A stretch of DNA of 64,000 nt. Origin: Streptomyces armeniacus (GTDB taxonomy: Bacteria > Actinomycetota > Actinomycetes > Streptomycetales > Streptomycetaceae). The translations under genes and the position numbers were made by a program. Position 1 is the first letter of the stretch; each line of letters starts with the position of its first letter. Positions 1 to 10,080 of the stretch are shown in pieces. Below the pieces are notes generated by a model. It was not told the origin of the DNA, made no database searches, and worked only from the letters and a program-made list of their open reading frames with translations. Where the stretch lies: positions 6,322,287 to 6,386,286 of the forward strand of contig NZ_CP031320.1 in the NCBI RefSeq assembly GCF_003355155.1, written 5' to 3'.

Positions 1-1827
<1,827 letters not shown>

Positions 1828-1882
1828 TTAGGTTTCGGGCGTCCCACGGGGGGCGTAGCCGCAGGTTTGAGTGGAGATACAC

Positions 1883-3688
1883 GTGGCTGGGCGCATCGAG
1901 GATTACGCACTGATCGGGGACATGCAGACCGCTGCCCTGATCTGCCGGGACGGCACCGCTGACTGGCTCTGCCTCCCCCGGTTCGACTCCCATGCCGTTT
2001 TCGCGGGGCTGCTGGGCACCGAGGAGCACGGCTTCTGGCGGATCGGGCCCGCGCACGCGACGGGTGGCGAGCCTCCCCCGGCAGACCGCAGGCGGTACCG
2101 CGGGGACTCCCTTGTGCTGGAATCGGAATGGGACACTCCGCGGGGCACCGTCCGTGTGATTGATTTCATGCCGCCCCGCGGCAGCGACGCCCCGCAGCTC
2201 GTACGGATCGTGGAGGGCGTCAGCGGCCGGGTGCCGATGCGCTCGGCGCTGCGGATGCGGTTCTCGTACGGCTGGGTCGTGCCGTGGGTGCACAAGGTCG
2301 ACCAGCGCACGGTCGCGGTGGCCGGGCCGGACTCGGTCTGGGTGGACACCGAGGCCGAGACGTACGGCAAGGACCTCACCACGTACTCCGACTTCACCGT
2401 CGCCCCCGGCGACCGGATCGCCCTCACCATCAGCTGGCAGCCCTCGCACAAGGAGCCGCCGCCGGTGCCGGACGCCGAGGCGGCGCTGACCCTCACCGAG
2501 GACTTCTGGCGCGAGTGGGTCGAGCACTGCACGTACCACGGGCCGTACCGCGAGGCCGTCGTACGGTCCCTGATCACCCTCAAGGCGCTGACGTACGCGC
2601 CGACCGGCGGCATCGTCGCCGCCCCCACCACCTCGCTGCCCGAGGAGATCGGCGGCTCCCGGAACTGGGACTACCGCTTCACCTGGCTGCGGGACGCCGC
2701 GATCACCCTCTCCTCGCTGCTGCGCACCGGCTACCACGAGGAGGCGCGCGCCTGGCGCGAGTGGCTGCTGCGTGCGGTGGCGGGCGACCCGGAGCACCTG
2801 CAGATCATGTACGGCATCGCGGGCGAACGGGACCTCGGCGAGCGCGACCTGCTCTGGCTGCCGGGCTACGAGGGCTCCACCCCGGTCCGTATCGGCAACG
2901 GCGCCGCCGGGCAGCTCCAGCTCGACGTCTACGGCGAGGTCACCGAGGCGCTGCACCTCGCCCACATGACCGGGCTCGCGCGGAACGACTACGCCTCGCT
3001 CCTCCAGGTGAAGCTGATCAGCTACATGGAGAAGCACTGGGACGAGCCCGACGAGGGCATCTGGGAGGTGCGCGGCCCGCGCCGGCACTTCGTGCATTCC
3101 AAGGTGATGGCGTGGGTGGCCGTCGACCGTACGGTCAAGCTGATCGAGTCCGGCGAGGTCGACGGGCCGCTGGAGCGGTGGCAGAAGCTGCGCGACGAGA
3201 TCCACCGCAGCGTGTGCGAGAAGGGTTACGACAAGGAGCGGAACACCTTCACTCAGTCCTACGGCTCCAAGGAGCTGGACGCTTCCCTGCTGCTGATCCC
3301 GCAGATGGGCTTCCTGCCGCCGGACGACAAGCGCGTCATCGGCACGGTGGAGGCCATTCAGCGGGAGCTGTCGACGCCGGACGGGTTCGTGCTGCGCTAC
3401 CCGACGGCGGGCGAGGAACAGGGCGTTGACGGACTCGAGGGCGACGAGGGCGCGTTCCTGGCCTGCTCGTTCTGGCTCGCCGACGACCTGGCGATGATCG
3501 GCCGGGTCGACGACGCGCGGAAGCTGTTCGAGAAGCTGCTGTCGCTCCGCAACGACCTCGGGCTGCTCGCGGAGGAGTGGGACCCGCGGCTGCAGCGCCA
3601 AGTGGGGAACTTCCCGCAGGCGTTCAGCCACGTGCCGCTGATCGACACGGCGCTCCGGCTGACGACCTCGGGCGCGTACGGGGGCTGA
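1883..3688 (+). CDS. Glycoside hydrolase family 15 (trehalase/glucoamylase-like)
   Basis: A GH15 (alpha/alpha)6-barrel glucosidase of about 601 aa; in actinobacteria such enzymes are usually cytosolic trehalases or glucoamylase-like enzymes. No signal peptide is present. An N-terminal beta-sandwich (about residues 1-220) precedes the barrel, which holds NWDYRFTWLRDAAITL, GIWEVRGPRRHFVHSK (likely general-acid Glu) and LLAEEWDPRLQRQVGNFPQAFSH (likely general-base Glu). I prefer the GTG at 1883, which gives VAGRIEDYALIGDMQTAAL, because a GGAG lies 8 nt upstream; the in-frame GTG at 1871 would overlap that ribosome-binding site. Family assignment is firm. The choice between trehalose and maltodextrin as substrate is inference. 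Confidence 0.9.
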   Translation: MAGRIEDYALIGDMQTAALICRDGTADWLCLPRFDSHAVFAGLLGTEEHGFWRIGPAHATGGEPPPADRRRYRGDSLVLESEWDTPRGTVRVIDFMPPRGSDAPQLVRIVEGVSGRVPMRSALRMRFSYGWVVPWVHKVDQRTVAVAGPDSVWVDTEAETYGKDLTTYSDFTVAPGDRIALTISWQPSHKEPPPVPDAEAALTLTEDFWREWVEHCTYHGPYREAVVRSLITLKALTYAPTGGIVAAPTTSLPEEIGGSRNWDYRFTWLRDAAITLSSLLRTGYHEEARAWREWLLRAVAGDPEHLQIMYGIAGERDLGERDLLWLPGYEGSTPVRIGNGAAGQLQLDVYGEVTEALHLAHMTGLARNDYASLLQVKLISYMEKHWDEPDEGIWEVRGPRRHFVHSKVMAWVAVDRTVKLIESGEVDGPLERWQKLRDEIHRSVCEKGYDKERNTFTQSYGSKELDASLLLIPQMGFLPPDDKRVIGTVEAIQRELSTPDGFVLRYPTAGEEQGVDGLEGDEGAFLACSFWLADDLAMIGRVDDARKLFEKLLSLRNDLGLLAEEWDPRLQRQVGNFPQAFSHVPLIDTALRLTTSGAYGG

Positions 3689-3740
3689 ACCGCCGGTTCC
3701 ACGGCCCTGAGCACGGGAGCCGGCTGCCGGGAGGGACCTC

Positions 3741-4781
3741 ATGTCGGGCGTTGTCGTCGTCGGTGCGGGAATCGTCGGCTCCTCCGTGGCCTACCACTTG
3801 GCGCGCCGGGGCGTCCCGGTCACCCTGCTGGAGCGGGGGCCCGCGCCGGCCACCGGGGTCACGGGAAACTCCTTCGCCTGGATCGGCGGCGCGGGAGGCG
3901 ACTGGCCCGGTGGAGCGCAGGACCTCCGCGAGTACGTCCTGGCGGACCACCGGCGCCTGGAGGGCGAACTCCCCCACGTCAGCGTCCGTTGGACCGGCTC
4001 GCTGTCCTGGTCCGGCACCAGGGCCGAGGACTCGGCTCCGCTCCCGGGCCGGTTCCGCGTCGGGCCCGGTGACATCGCGGCCCTGGAGCCCAACCTCCGG
4101 CACCCACCGGACGAGGCCACCCACATCCCGAGCGACGCGGGCGTCGACCCGGCGGCGTTGACCCGCGCACTCGTGGCAGCCGCCCGCACCCACGGAGCCA
4201 CCGTGCTCCACGGAACCGCGGTCACTTCCCTGCAGATGGCCAACGGGCGCGTCGAGGGAGTGCTGACCCCGGCCGCGCTCCACGCCGCCGGCACCGTCGT
4301 ACTCACGGCCGGAACGGATGTCCCCCGGCTCTGCGAGCCGCTGGACGCCGACCTGGCCGTCGCCGCCTCTCCGGCCACCCTCGCACGGGTCACGGCACCG
4401 CCCGGCCTGGTCAAGACCATCGTGGCCACCCCCGGCTTCGAGGTCCGGGAGGTACGGGACGGCGAACTCCTGCTGGTCGTGCCGCACGCCGACGGCACAG
4501 CGGCGGCGTCGGCGCAGGCCGCCCGGGACGCGCTCCAGCGCCTGAAGGCGGCATTCCGCGGCAGCGGCCGGTGCCGCCTGGTGGACTGGCGCACCGGCAG
4601 CCGCCCGATGCCCGCGCACGGGCCCCTCATCGGCCACGTGACACCCGACCGGTCCGTCTACGTCGCGGTCATGCACTCCGCCGTCACCCTGGCGCCCACC
4701 GTCGGACGGCTCGTCGCGGACGAACTCGTGACCGGCAGGCCGGCCCCCGAGCTGCGGCGTTGCCGCCCGCGCGCCCACTGA
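3741..4781 (+). CDS. FAD-dependent oxidoreductase (DAO family)
   Basis: A 346-aa flavoprotein of the D-amino-acid-oxidase/glycine-oxidase superfamily. The N-terminus MSGVVVVGAGIVGSSVAYHL is a textbook dinucleotide-binding GxGxxG fold, followed by LLERG at the end of beta-strand 2. A second FAD-contacting region, THGATVLHGTAV, lies mid-protein, and the C-terminal RPMPAHGPLIGHV resembles the flavin-capping segment of amine oxidases. The substrate cannot be read from the sequence. It starts about 50 nt after the GH15 gene with GGGAGG upstream, so the two could be co-transcribed, though no functional link is apparent. Confidence 0.85.
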   Translation: MSGVVVVGAGIVGSSVAYHLARRGVPVTLLERGPAPATGVTGNSFAWIGGAGGDWPGGAQDLREYVLADHRRLEGELPHVSVRWTGSLSWSGTRAEDSAPLPGRFRVGPGDIAALEPNLRHPPDEATHIPSDAGVDPAALTRALVAAARTHGATVLHGTAVTSLQMANGRVEGVLTPAALHAAGTVVLTAGTDVPRLCEPLDADLAVAASPATLARVTAPPGLVKTIVATPGFEVREVRDGELLLVVPHADGTAAASAQAARDALQRLKAAFRGSGRCRLVDWRTGSRPMPAHGPLIGHVTPDRSVYVAVMHSAVTLAPTVGRLVADELVTGRPAPELRRCRPRAH

Positions 4782-4902
4782 CACCGCAGGCCGGGCGGCA
4801 GAGGGAGGACCGGGCGGCAGGGGGCCGTACGCGCGGGCGCGGGACGTACAGCGGCGTGTGGGTGCCGCCGTACGCCCCGCTCATGGTGCCCCCGCACACG
4901 CC

Positions 4903-6072
4903 TTACTCCATCGGGTCCAGCGTCAGCGTGAACTCCGTCGGAGCGCCGTCCTCGATGTACGCGGCGAAGCCCGCCACGTCGTCGAAGGCGAAGCCGTACG
5001 CCTTGCCGTCCTCGTTGATCTCGTGCATGACCTTGACGTACTCGTGCACCGCGTCGCCCTGGTAGAACTGGCTCGGGTCGTCGGTGGGCTGGTTCGCCAG
5101 GGCCGCCAGGGTCGTGCGGTTCAGCGCGGCGCCGATGATGGCCGCGACCGGCCCGCCGAGCTGGTCGTTCGGGGCGGCCAGGGCGCCGTCGCAGAACAGC
5201 ACGTCACGGGTGCTCGGCTTCTCGATGGTGACCTCACCGGGGCCCGTGAAGCCGAGCGTGTTGCCGCTCACCCGGCCCTTGAACTCGCCCTGGTTGGTGG
5301 TGACGGTCAGGTCCTTCGAGGAGTAGACGCTCCACACCTCGTCGATGTACGCGTCGAGGTAGTCGCTCGGGAACTTGCCCTGGTCGATGCCGTGGCTCGG
5401 CGCGATGATGCGCTTGTCCTCGACGATCAGGTCGCCGAACGCGCCGCCCGCCAGCGCCTCGAACGCCTTCCCGCGGCCGCCCGCCTTGAGCTTGCCGGCC
5501 GTCTGCTCCTTCTGGCCCTTGAGGGTGATCGAGAGCGGCACGCTGAACATGTCCACCGCGGTGGTGTTGCAGTACATGCCCGAGTCCTTGAACGTGAACT
5601 CGGCGCAGTCGTGCAGCACCGGGAAGTTCGGGTCCGACTCGACCCAGCCCGCGGGGTAGGCGAGCGCCGCCTTGCCGTTGCCGTCCTCGACCGCCTTGAA
5701 CTTCAGCTTGTCGCCGAGCCCGGTGTAGATCCGGCCGCCGTCCATGTACGGCAGCTGGAGGCTGCCGGCGTCGGACAGCGGTATCGCGTAGTCGGTGAAG
5801 CCGTCCTCGCCGTTGTCGCCGATCTCGACGGGCTTCGCCTCACCCTCGGGCGTCAGCCGTACGCGCTGGCCGTCCACCTCACCGAGGATGTAGAGGAAGA
5901 TCGAGGCATCGTCGAACGCGCCCGAGTTGTTCACGACCTTCAGCGGAAGCGTCGCCGCCGCGCTGCCGGAACCGCTGTTGGAGCCGCCCATCGCACGGCC
6001 GCCGGCCAGTGTGAGTCCGGTGGCCGCCGCCACGGCCGTGGCTCCGCCGAGGAACTTCCTTCGCGAGATCAC
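4903..6072 (-). CDS. Secreted GH64 beta-1,3-glucanase
   Basis: Predicted extracellular glycoside hydrolase family 64 endo-beta-1,3-glucanase (laminaripentaose-producing type), 389 aa. The N-terminus MISRRKFLGGATAVAAATGL is a Tat signal peptide with the twin Arg in SRRKFLG. The mature part carries GH64-like blocks, including DGGRIYTGLGDKLKF, a thaumatin-like Cys-bearing segment (EFTFKDSGMYCNTTAVDMFS) and PSHGIDQGKFPSDYLDAYIDEVW. The GTG start overlaps the stop of the GH16 gene by 4 bp (GTGA), so the two are translationally coupled. Function would be hydrolysis of fungal or plant beta-1,3-glucan outside the cell. It is probably controlled through the operator upstream of the GH16 gene. Confidence 0.88.
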   Translation of the reverse strand: MISRRKFLGGATAVAAATGLTLAGGRAMGGSNSGSGSAAATLPLKVVNNSGAFDDASIFLYILGEVDGQRVRLTPEGEAKPVEIGDNGEDGFTDYAIPLSDAGSLQLPYMDGGRIYTGLGDKLKFKAVEDGNGKAALAYPAGWVESDPNFPVLHDCAEFTFKDSGMYCNTTAVDMFSVPLSITLKGQKEQTAGKLKAGGRGKAFEALAGGAFGDLIVEDKRIIAPSHGIDQGKFPSDYLDAYIDEVWSVYSSKDLTVTTNQGEFKGRVSGNTLGFTGPGEVTIEKPSTRDVLFCDGALAAPNDQLGGPVAAIIGAALNRTTLAALANQPTDDPSQFYQGDAVHEYVKVMHEINEDGKAYGFAFDDVAGFAAYIEDGAPTEFTLTLDPME

Positions 6073-7106
6073 TTGCCCGTCCCCTCCTTGCTGTTCGCAC
6101 CCTTGCTCTGCGCGCCCTGTCCGCCCTCTACGGACACGGCGACGTAGTCGACCATCATCGAAGCGCCCGGCTTGGTGGCGTCAGTGGGCGTGGCGTGCCC
6201 CGCGACACCGTCCGGGAAGGCACCGCCCATCGCCAGGTTCAGCAGGATGAAGTGACCGTGGTCGGTGGCGTTGGCCCAGGTCTCCGCGTCCATGTCGGCG
6301 GACGTGACGGAGTGGTACTCCTTGTCGTCGACGTACCAGCGCAGCGCTTCGGTGTCGCCGGTACGGTCCAGCTCCAGCGCGTAGGTGTGGTACCCGGCCT
6401 GGCACGCGGTCTCGGGGCACTCGGTGGAGTTGCCGATGCCCTGGGTCTCGTTGCACGGGCCGCCGGGGTTGACGCCGCAGTGCAGCACGCCCCAGACGGA
6501 GTTGATCCCGTTGACGTTCTCCATGATGTCGAACTCGCCGACGCCCGGCCAGTTCCAGTAGTTGCCGCGGTACTCGCCGCCCAGCGTCCAGAAGGCGGGC
6601 CAGTAGCCGAGGGCCTCGTCGCCGGTGATGTTCGGCATCTGGATGCTGGCCTCGATGCGCATCTTCCCGCCCTCGGGGGCGGCGAAGTCGGTGCGCTGCG
6701 ACTCGATACGGCCCGAGGTCCACGTGTCGCCGTTCTTCAGCGCCGTGATCTTCAGATGGCCGTCGCCGTCGAGCTGGAGGTTGTCCGGGTTGTCGGTGTA
6801 CTCCTGGATCTCGCCGGTGCCCCAGTTGTCCGGGCCGCCGGGGTAGCCGTGGCCCTTGTCGATGATCCAGTCGTCACCGGACGGAAGCGATCCGGCGTCG
6901 CCTTCGAAGTCCGAGCGCCAGACCTCTTCCAGCGCGTTGGCGTCCTTGCCGTCCGCACCGGCCTTCGTCTGGGCGGACTGCGAGCTCTTCGAGCTCCCGG
7001 AGTCCGACTCGCCGGCGTTCGCGGCGGGCAGGGCGTACGCCCCGAACGCGGTGACCGTGGCAACGGCTGCGAGCAGCCAGCGCCGTCTCATATTTTTCAT
7101 GCTCAT
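6069..7106 (-). CDS. Secreted GH16 endo-beta-1,3-glucanase
   Basis: A 345-aa glycoside hydrolase family 16 (laminarinase-like) enzyme. The catalytic motif EFDIME lies at about residues 191-196, preceded by GYWPAFWTLGG and followed by MENVNG, all typical of GH16 endo-beta-1,3-glucanases. The N-terminus MSMKNMRRRWLLAAVATVTA is a Sec signal peptide ending near ANAGES, followed by a Ser/Gln-rich linker. I chose the ATG at 7106 because GGAG lies 8 nt upstream; longer in-frame extensions would run through the operator. It is first in a two-gene operon with the GH64 enzyme, so the pair should attack the same beta-1,3-glucan substrate. Confidence 0.92.
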   Translation of the reverse strand: MSMKNMRRRWLLAAVATVTAFGAYALPAANAGESDSGSSKSSQSAQTKAGADGKDANALEEVWRSDFEGDAGSLPSGDDWIIDKGHGYPGGPDNWGTGEIQEYTDNPDNLQLDGDGHLKITALKNGDTWTSGRIESQRTDFAAPEGGKMRIEASIQMPNITGDEALGYWPAFWTLGGEYRGNYWNWPGVGEFDIMENVNGINSVWGVLHCGVNPGGPCNETQGIGNSTECPETACQAGYHTYALELDRTGDTEALRWYVDDKEYHSVTSADMDAETWANATDHGHFILLNLAMGGAFPDGVAGHATPTDATKPGASMMVDYVAVSVEGGQGAQSKGANSKEGTGK

Positions 7107-7131
7107 GCCATGCGCTCCAATTGTGGGGGGT

Positions 7132-7147
7132 GTGAGAGCGCTCTCAC
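7132..7147. promoter_or_regulatory. LacI/CebR-type palindromic operator
   Basis: GTGAGAGCGCTCTCAC is a perfect 16-bp palindrome, close to the TGGGAGCGCTCCCA operator of streptomycete CebR-type LacI regulators. It lies 26 bp upstream of the GH16 start and 70 bp upstream of the divergent LacI gene, so it can repress the glucanase operon and perhaps the regulator itself. Confidence 0.85.
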
Positions 7148-7216
7148 GCCATGGCCATGCACAGTGCCGGGAAGGAGGAGTAGCGTCAAGCCCTCTCGAC
7201 GGAAAAGGAGTTCGAT

Positions 7217-8266
7217 GTGAGCGGTGGCCACGGGTCCCGTCCCACCCTCGAAGCCGTCGCGGCACATGCCGGGGTCTCCCGCGCCACCGTGTCGCGGGTG
7301 GTCAACGGGGGTGCGGGGGTGCGGGCAGAGGTCCGTGACAAGGTCCAGCAGTCCGTGGAGGCGCTCGGCTACGTGCCCAACAGCGCCGCCCGCAGTCTCG
7401 TCACCCGCCGCACCGGCGCCGTGGCGGTCGTGATCGCCGAGCCGGAGACCCGCGTCTTCTCCGACCCGTTCTTCGCCCAGCAACTGCGCGGCATCAGCCG
7501 TGAGTTGTCGGAACGCGACATGCAGCTTCTGCTGCTGCTCCTCGAACAGCGCAAGGACTACGAGCGGATCGGCCGCTACCTCTCCGGCGGACACGTCGAC
7601 GGCGCCCTGATGTTCTCCCTGCACACAGAGGACCCGCTGCCCGCGATGGCCAACGAGTCCGGGCTGCCCACGGTGTTCGGCGGGCGCCCCGGCTGGCCCG
7701 GCGCCGACCGGGAACCGCGCCCGCTGTATGTCGACACCGACAACCGGGGCGGCGCCCGGCAGGCCGTGGAACACCTCCTGGAACGCGGCAGAAGACGCAT
7801 CGCCGTCATCACCGGCCCCCTCGACCAGACCTCCGCCCTGGACCGGCTGCACGGCTACCGCGACGCGCTCGACGTCATGGAGGCCGACCCGGCACTCGTC
7901 GCACACGGCGGCTTCACCGCCGAGGGCGGCGAACGCGCCATGGCCGAACTCCTCGACCGCACCCCCGACCTGGACGCCGTCTTCGCCGGATCCGACCTGA
8001 TGGCCTCCGGCGCGATCCGTACGCTGCGGGCATACGGCCGCCGGGTGCCGGAGGACGTCGCGGTCGTCGGCTACGACGATCTGGAACCCGCCGCCTGGGC
8101 CGACCCGCCGCTCACCACCGTCCGCCAGGACGTGGAGGGCATGGGCCGGATGATGGCCGAACTGCTCATGCGGCGGCTGGGCCTGGCCCCGGAGTCGCGC
8201 GGGGCCGACGGGGTGCCGGCGTCGGTGGTGACGTCGGCGCGGCTGGTCGTACGGGCGTCGAGCTGA
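7217..8266 (+). CDS. LacI-family transcriptional regulator
   Basis: A 349-aa repressor. Residues about 9-30 (PTLEAVAAHAGVSRATVSRV) are the LacI helix-turn-helix and are followed by the hinge helix SAARSLVTRRTGAVAVVI. The rest is a periplasmic-binding-like sensor domain with the family motifs VDTDNRGGARQAVEHLLERG and GYDDLEPAAWADPPLTTVRQ. The GTG start at 7217 has AAGGAG 6 nt upstream. Divergent placement and a shared palindrome make it the likely repressor of the GH16-GH64 operon, responding to a glucan-derived oligosaccharide; the inducer is inference. Confidence 0.92.
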   Translation: MSGGHGSRPTLEAVAAHAGVSRATVSRVVNGGAGVRAEVRDKVQQSVEALGYVPNSAARSLVTRRTGAVAVVIAEPETRVFSDPFFAQQLRGISRELSERDMQLLLLLLEQRKDYERIGRYLSGGHVDGALMFSLHTEDPLPAMANESGLPTVFGGRPGWPGADREPRPLYVDTDNRGGARQAVEHLLERGRRRIAVITGPLDQTSALDRLHGYRDALDVMEADPALVAHGGFTAEGGERAMAELLDRTPDLDAVFAGSDLMASGAIRTLRAYGRRVPEDVAVVGYDDLEPAAWADPPLTTVRQDVEGMGRMMAELLMRRLGLAPESRGADGVPASVVTSARLVVRASS

Positions 8267-8345
8267 CGCCCGTACGAAGGCTGTTGCGGCAGCGGGGTAC
8301 GGCGGGCGTGGGTCCGTGACGCCGCTCAGCGCCGCCAGCGCTCTC

Positions 8346-9668
8346 TCAGCGCGTCAGCAGCTCGTCGTAGACGCTCAGCACGTGCGCCACCGTGTCGTCC
8401 TCCGTCGGCAGCCGCGCCGCCCGTGCGCGGCCCGCCGTCGCGAGCGACTCCCGGCGGCCGGGGTCGCGCAGGAGGCCGGTCACGGCTGCGGCGAGCGCGT
8501 CGGCGTCCGCGTACGGCACCAGCAGGCCCGCGTCGCCGACCAGTTCGGGCAGTCCGCCGACGGCGGACGCCACCAGGGGCACACCCGCGCGCAGCGCCTC
8601 CTGGGCGAGCAGCGAACGCGCCTCCCAACGTGCCGGGAGCAGCGCGATGTCCGCCACCGCCAGCAGGTCGAACGCGTCGTCCCGGCGCCCCAGCAGCCGT
8701 ACGGGCAACGCCTCCGCGTCGATACGCGCCTGCAGCACGCCGCGGCGCGGCCCCTCCCCCGCGATGGCGAGCAGCGGCGGCGGCTCGAGCCCGCGCCACG
8801 CGCGCGCGGCGGTCAGCGCGGTCCCGTGGCCCTGGAGCGGGTCGAGGCGGCCAACCGCGAGCAGCAGCGGGCGGTCGACGGCGCCGATCTCCGCCCGTAC
8901 CTTGGCCGCCGCGTCCGGATCGGCGGACAGCTGGTCGTACGACCCGGACCGCGGCTCCGGGAACGGCAGCGCCACCGGCGCCAGCCGCGCGTCGCGCGCG
9001 CCCCGGCGGCGCGCCAGGTCCACGAGGTCGGTGGTCGCCCCGAGCACGACGCCGGCGGCCCGCGCCACCCGCCGTTCCAGCAGCCGTACGAGGCCGCGGT
9101 GCGCGCCGTACGCGTGCTCCCTGGTGTGCCACGTGACGACCAGCGGCACGTGGCGCCGCCGCCGGCCGAGCGCCATCGCGGCGAGCAGCCCGGCGTGCAG
9201 ACCGTGAGCATGCACGAGGTCGGCGTCGGCGCAGGCGCGGCGGAGCGCGAGGACGGTTTCGGCGTCCGTGTGCAGAGGCCCGGGGAGGGACGCGAGGGCG
9301 GCGTTCCGCGGTACGGACGGGGGCTGGGCGGCAGCGCTGTGCGCGGCCGTGTGGCCCACTTCGGCGAGTTGGGCGCCGGCGGCGGTGAACCCGTACGCCT
9401 GCTCCGCGCCGTACGGCGCGCACACCGTGACGCGCAGTCCGTGCGCCACCAGGCCCTCCGTGAGCGAACGCACGTGCACACCGGTGCTCGCGCAGGGGAT
9501 CTCACCGCCGCCCGCCGTGGCCGCCAGGCGGCGCCGGCGGCACGACGTACCCGGCACGAAGGGCGTACCCGGCGCGCCCGGCGCACCCTGTGCGCCGGAC
9601 AGCACCTGCACTACGTGCACCGGCGCGTGCCCGCGCGGAGGAGGAGGCGGATCGGGGGTACGGCTCAC
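8346..9668 (-). CDS. GT4-family glycosyltransferase
   Basis: A retaining GT-B glycosyltransferase of about 440 aa. The N-terminal acceptor domain contains PVHVVQVLSG, STGVHVRSLTEGLVAHGLRV and DLVHAHGLHAGLLAAMAL; the C-terminal donor domain contains LLAVGRLDPLQGH and ALLPARWEARSLLAQEALRAGVPLVASAVGGLPELV, with the E(x7)E signature of GT4. The start is uncertain. I use the GTG at 9668 (VSRTPDPPPP) because homology begins shortly after; the frame stays open to 9818. No partner genes indicate the sugar or acceptor. Genes of this kind commonly sit near recN in streptomycetes. Confidence 0.85.
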   Translation of the reverse strand: MSRTPDPPPPPRGHAPVHVVQVLSGAQGAPGAPGTPFVPGTSCRRRRLAATAGGGEIPCASTGVHVRSLTEGLVAHGLRVTVCAPYGAEQAYGFTAAGAQLAEVGHTAAHSAAAQPPSVPRNAALASLPGPLHTDAETVLALRRACADADLVHAHGLHAGLLAAMALGRRRRHVPLVVTWHTREHAYGAHRGLVRLLERRVARAAGVVLGATTDLVDLARRRGARDARLAPVALPFPEPRSGSYDQLSADPDAAAKVRAEIGAVDRPLLLAVGRLDPLQGHGTALTAARAWRGLEPPPLLAIAGEGPRRGVLQARIDAEALPVRLLGRRDDAFDLLAVADIALLPARWEARSLLAQEALRAGVPLVASAVGGLPELVGDAGLLVPYADADALAAAVTGLLRDPGRRESLATAGRARAARLPTEDDTVAHVLSVYDELLTR

Positions 9669-9899
9669 AGCGGGTCGGACTCCGGGGGTAGCGAGATACG
9701 GGCGTGCGCCGGGGCGTGATGCGCTGCGCCCAGGATGCCAGTCCGTGACATGGTCGAGACACCGCGTCCCGGCCACGAGTGCGACAGGATGCGGCAGGAG
9801 GGGCCGCGCCCCCGTCACGTATCACCCGCGCGAGCGACCCCGGCCCCGCCCGGCCCTGGACAGGCGACCCGTCCCCGTACGGCGTCCCCGTACACACCG

Positions 9900-9956
9900 T
9901 GCACCGTACGGTGCCGAGTCGTGCACCGTACGGTGTCCGCACCGTGCACCGTACGG
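9900..9956. repeat. Three phased TGCACCGTACGG repeats
   Basis: TGCACCGTACGG occurs at 9900-9911, 9922-9933 and 9945-9956, about 22 bp apart (two helical turns). The first two copies extend to the 12-bp palindrome CACCGTACGGTG. They lie in the roughly 410-bp stretch between the glycosyltransferase start and the end of recN, which otherwise holds no gene I can support. They could be an operator array for the glycosyltransferase or a decayed tandem repeat. Confidence 0.5.
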
Positions 9957-10080
9957 CAGCGCCCGCGCCGGGACCGGGCGTCACACCCTAACCGCGGCCG
10001 GCGGGGGCGGCGCACCCGGCCGCCGGGTGGCGGGTTCGCGTACGGGCGCGGGGAGTTGGGCGGGCTCGGGCCTCCGCCGG

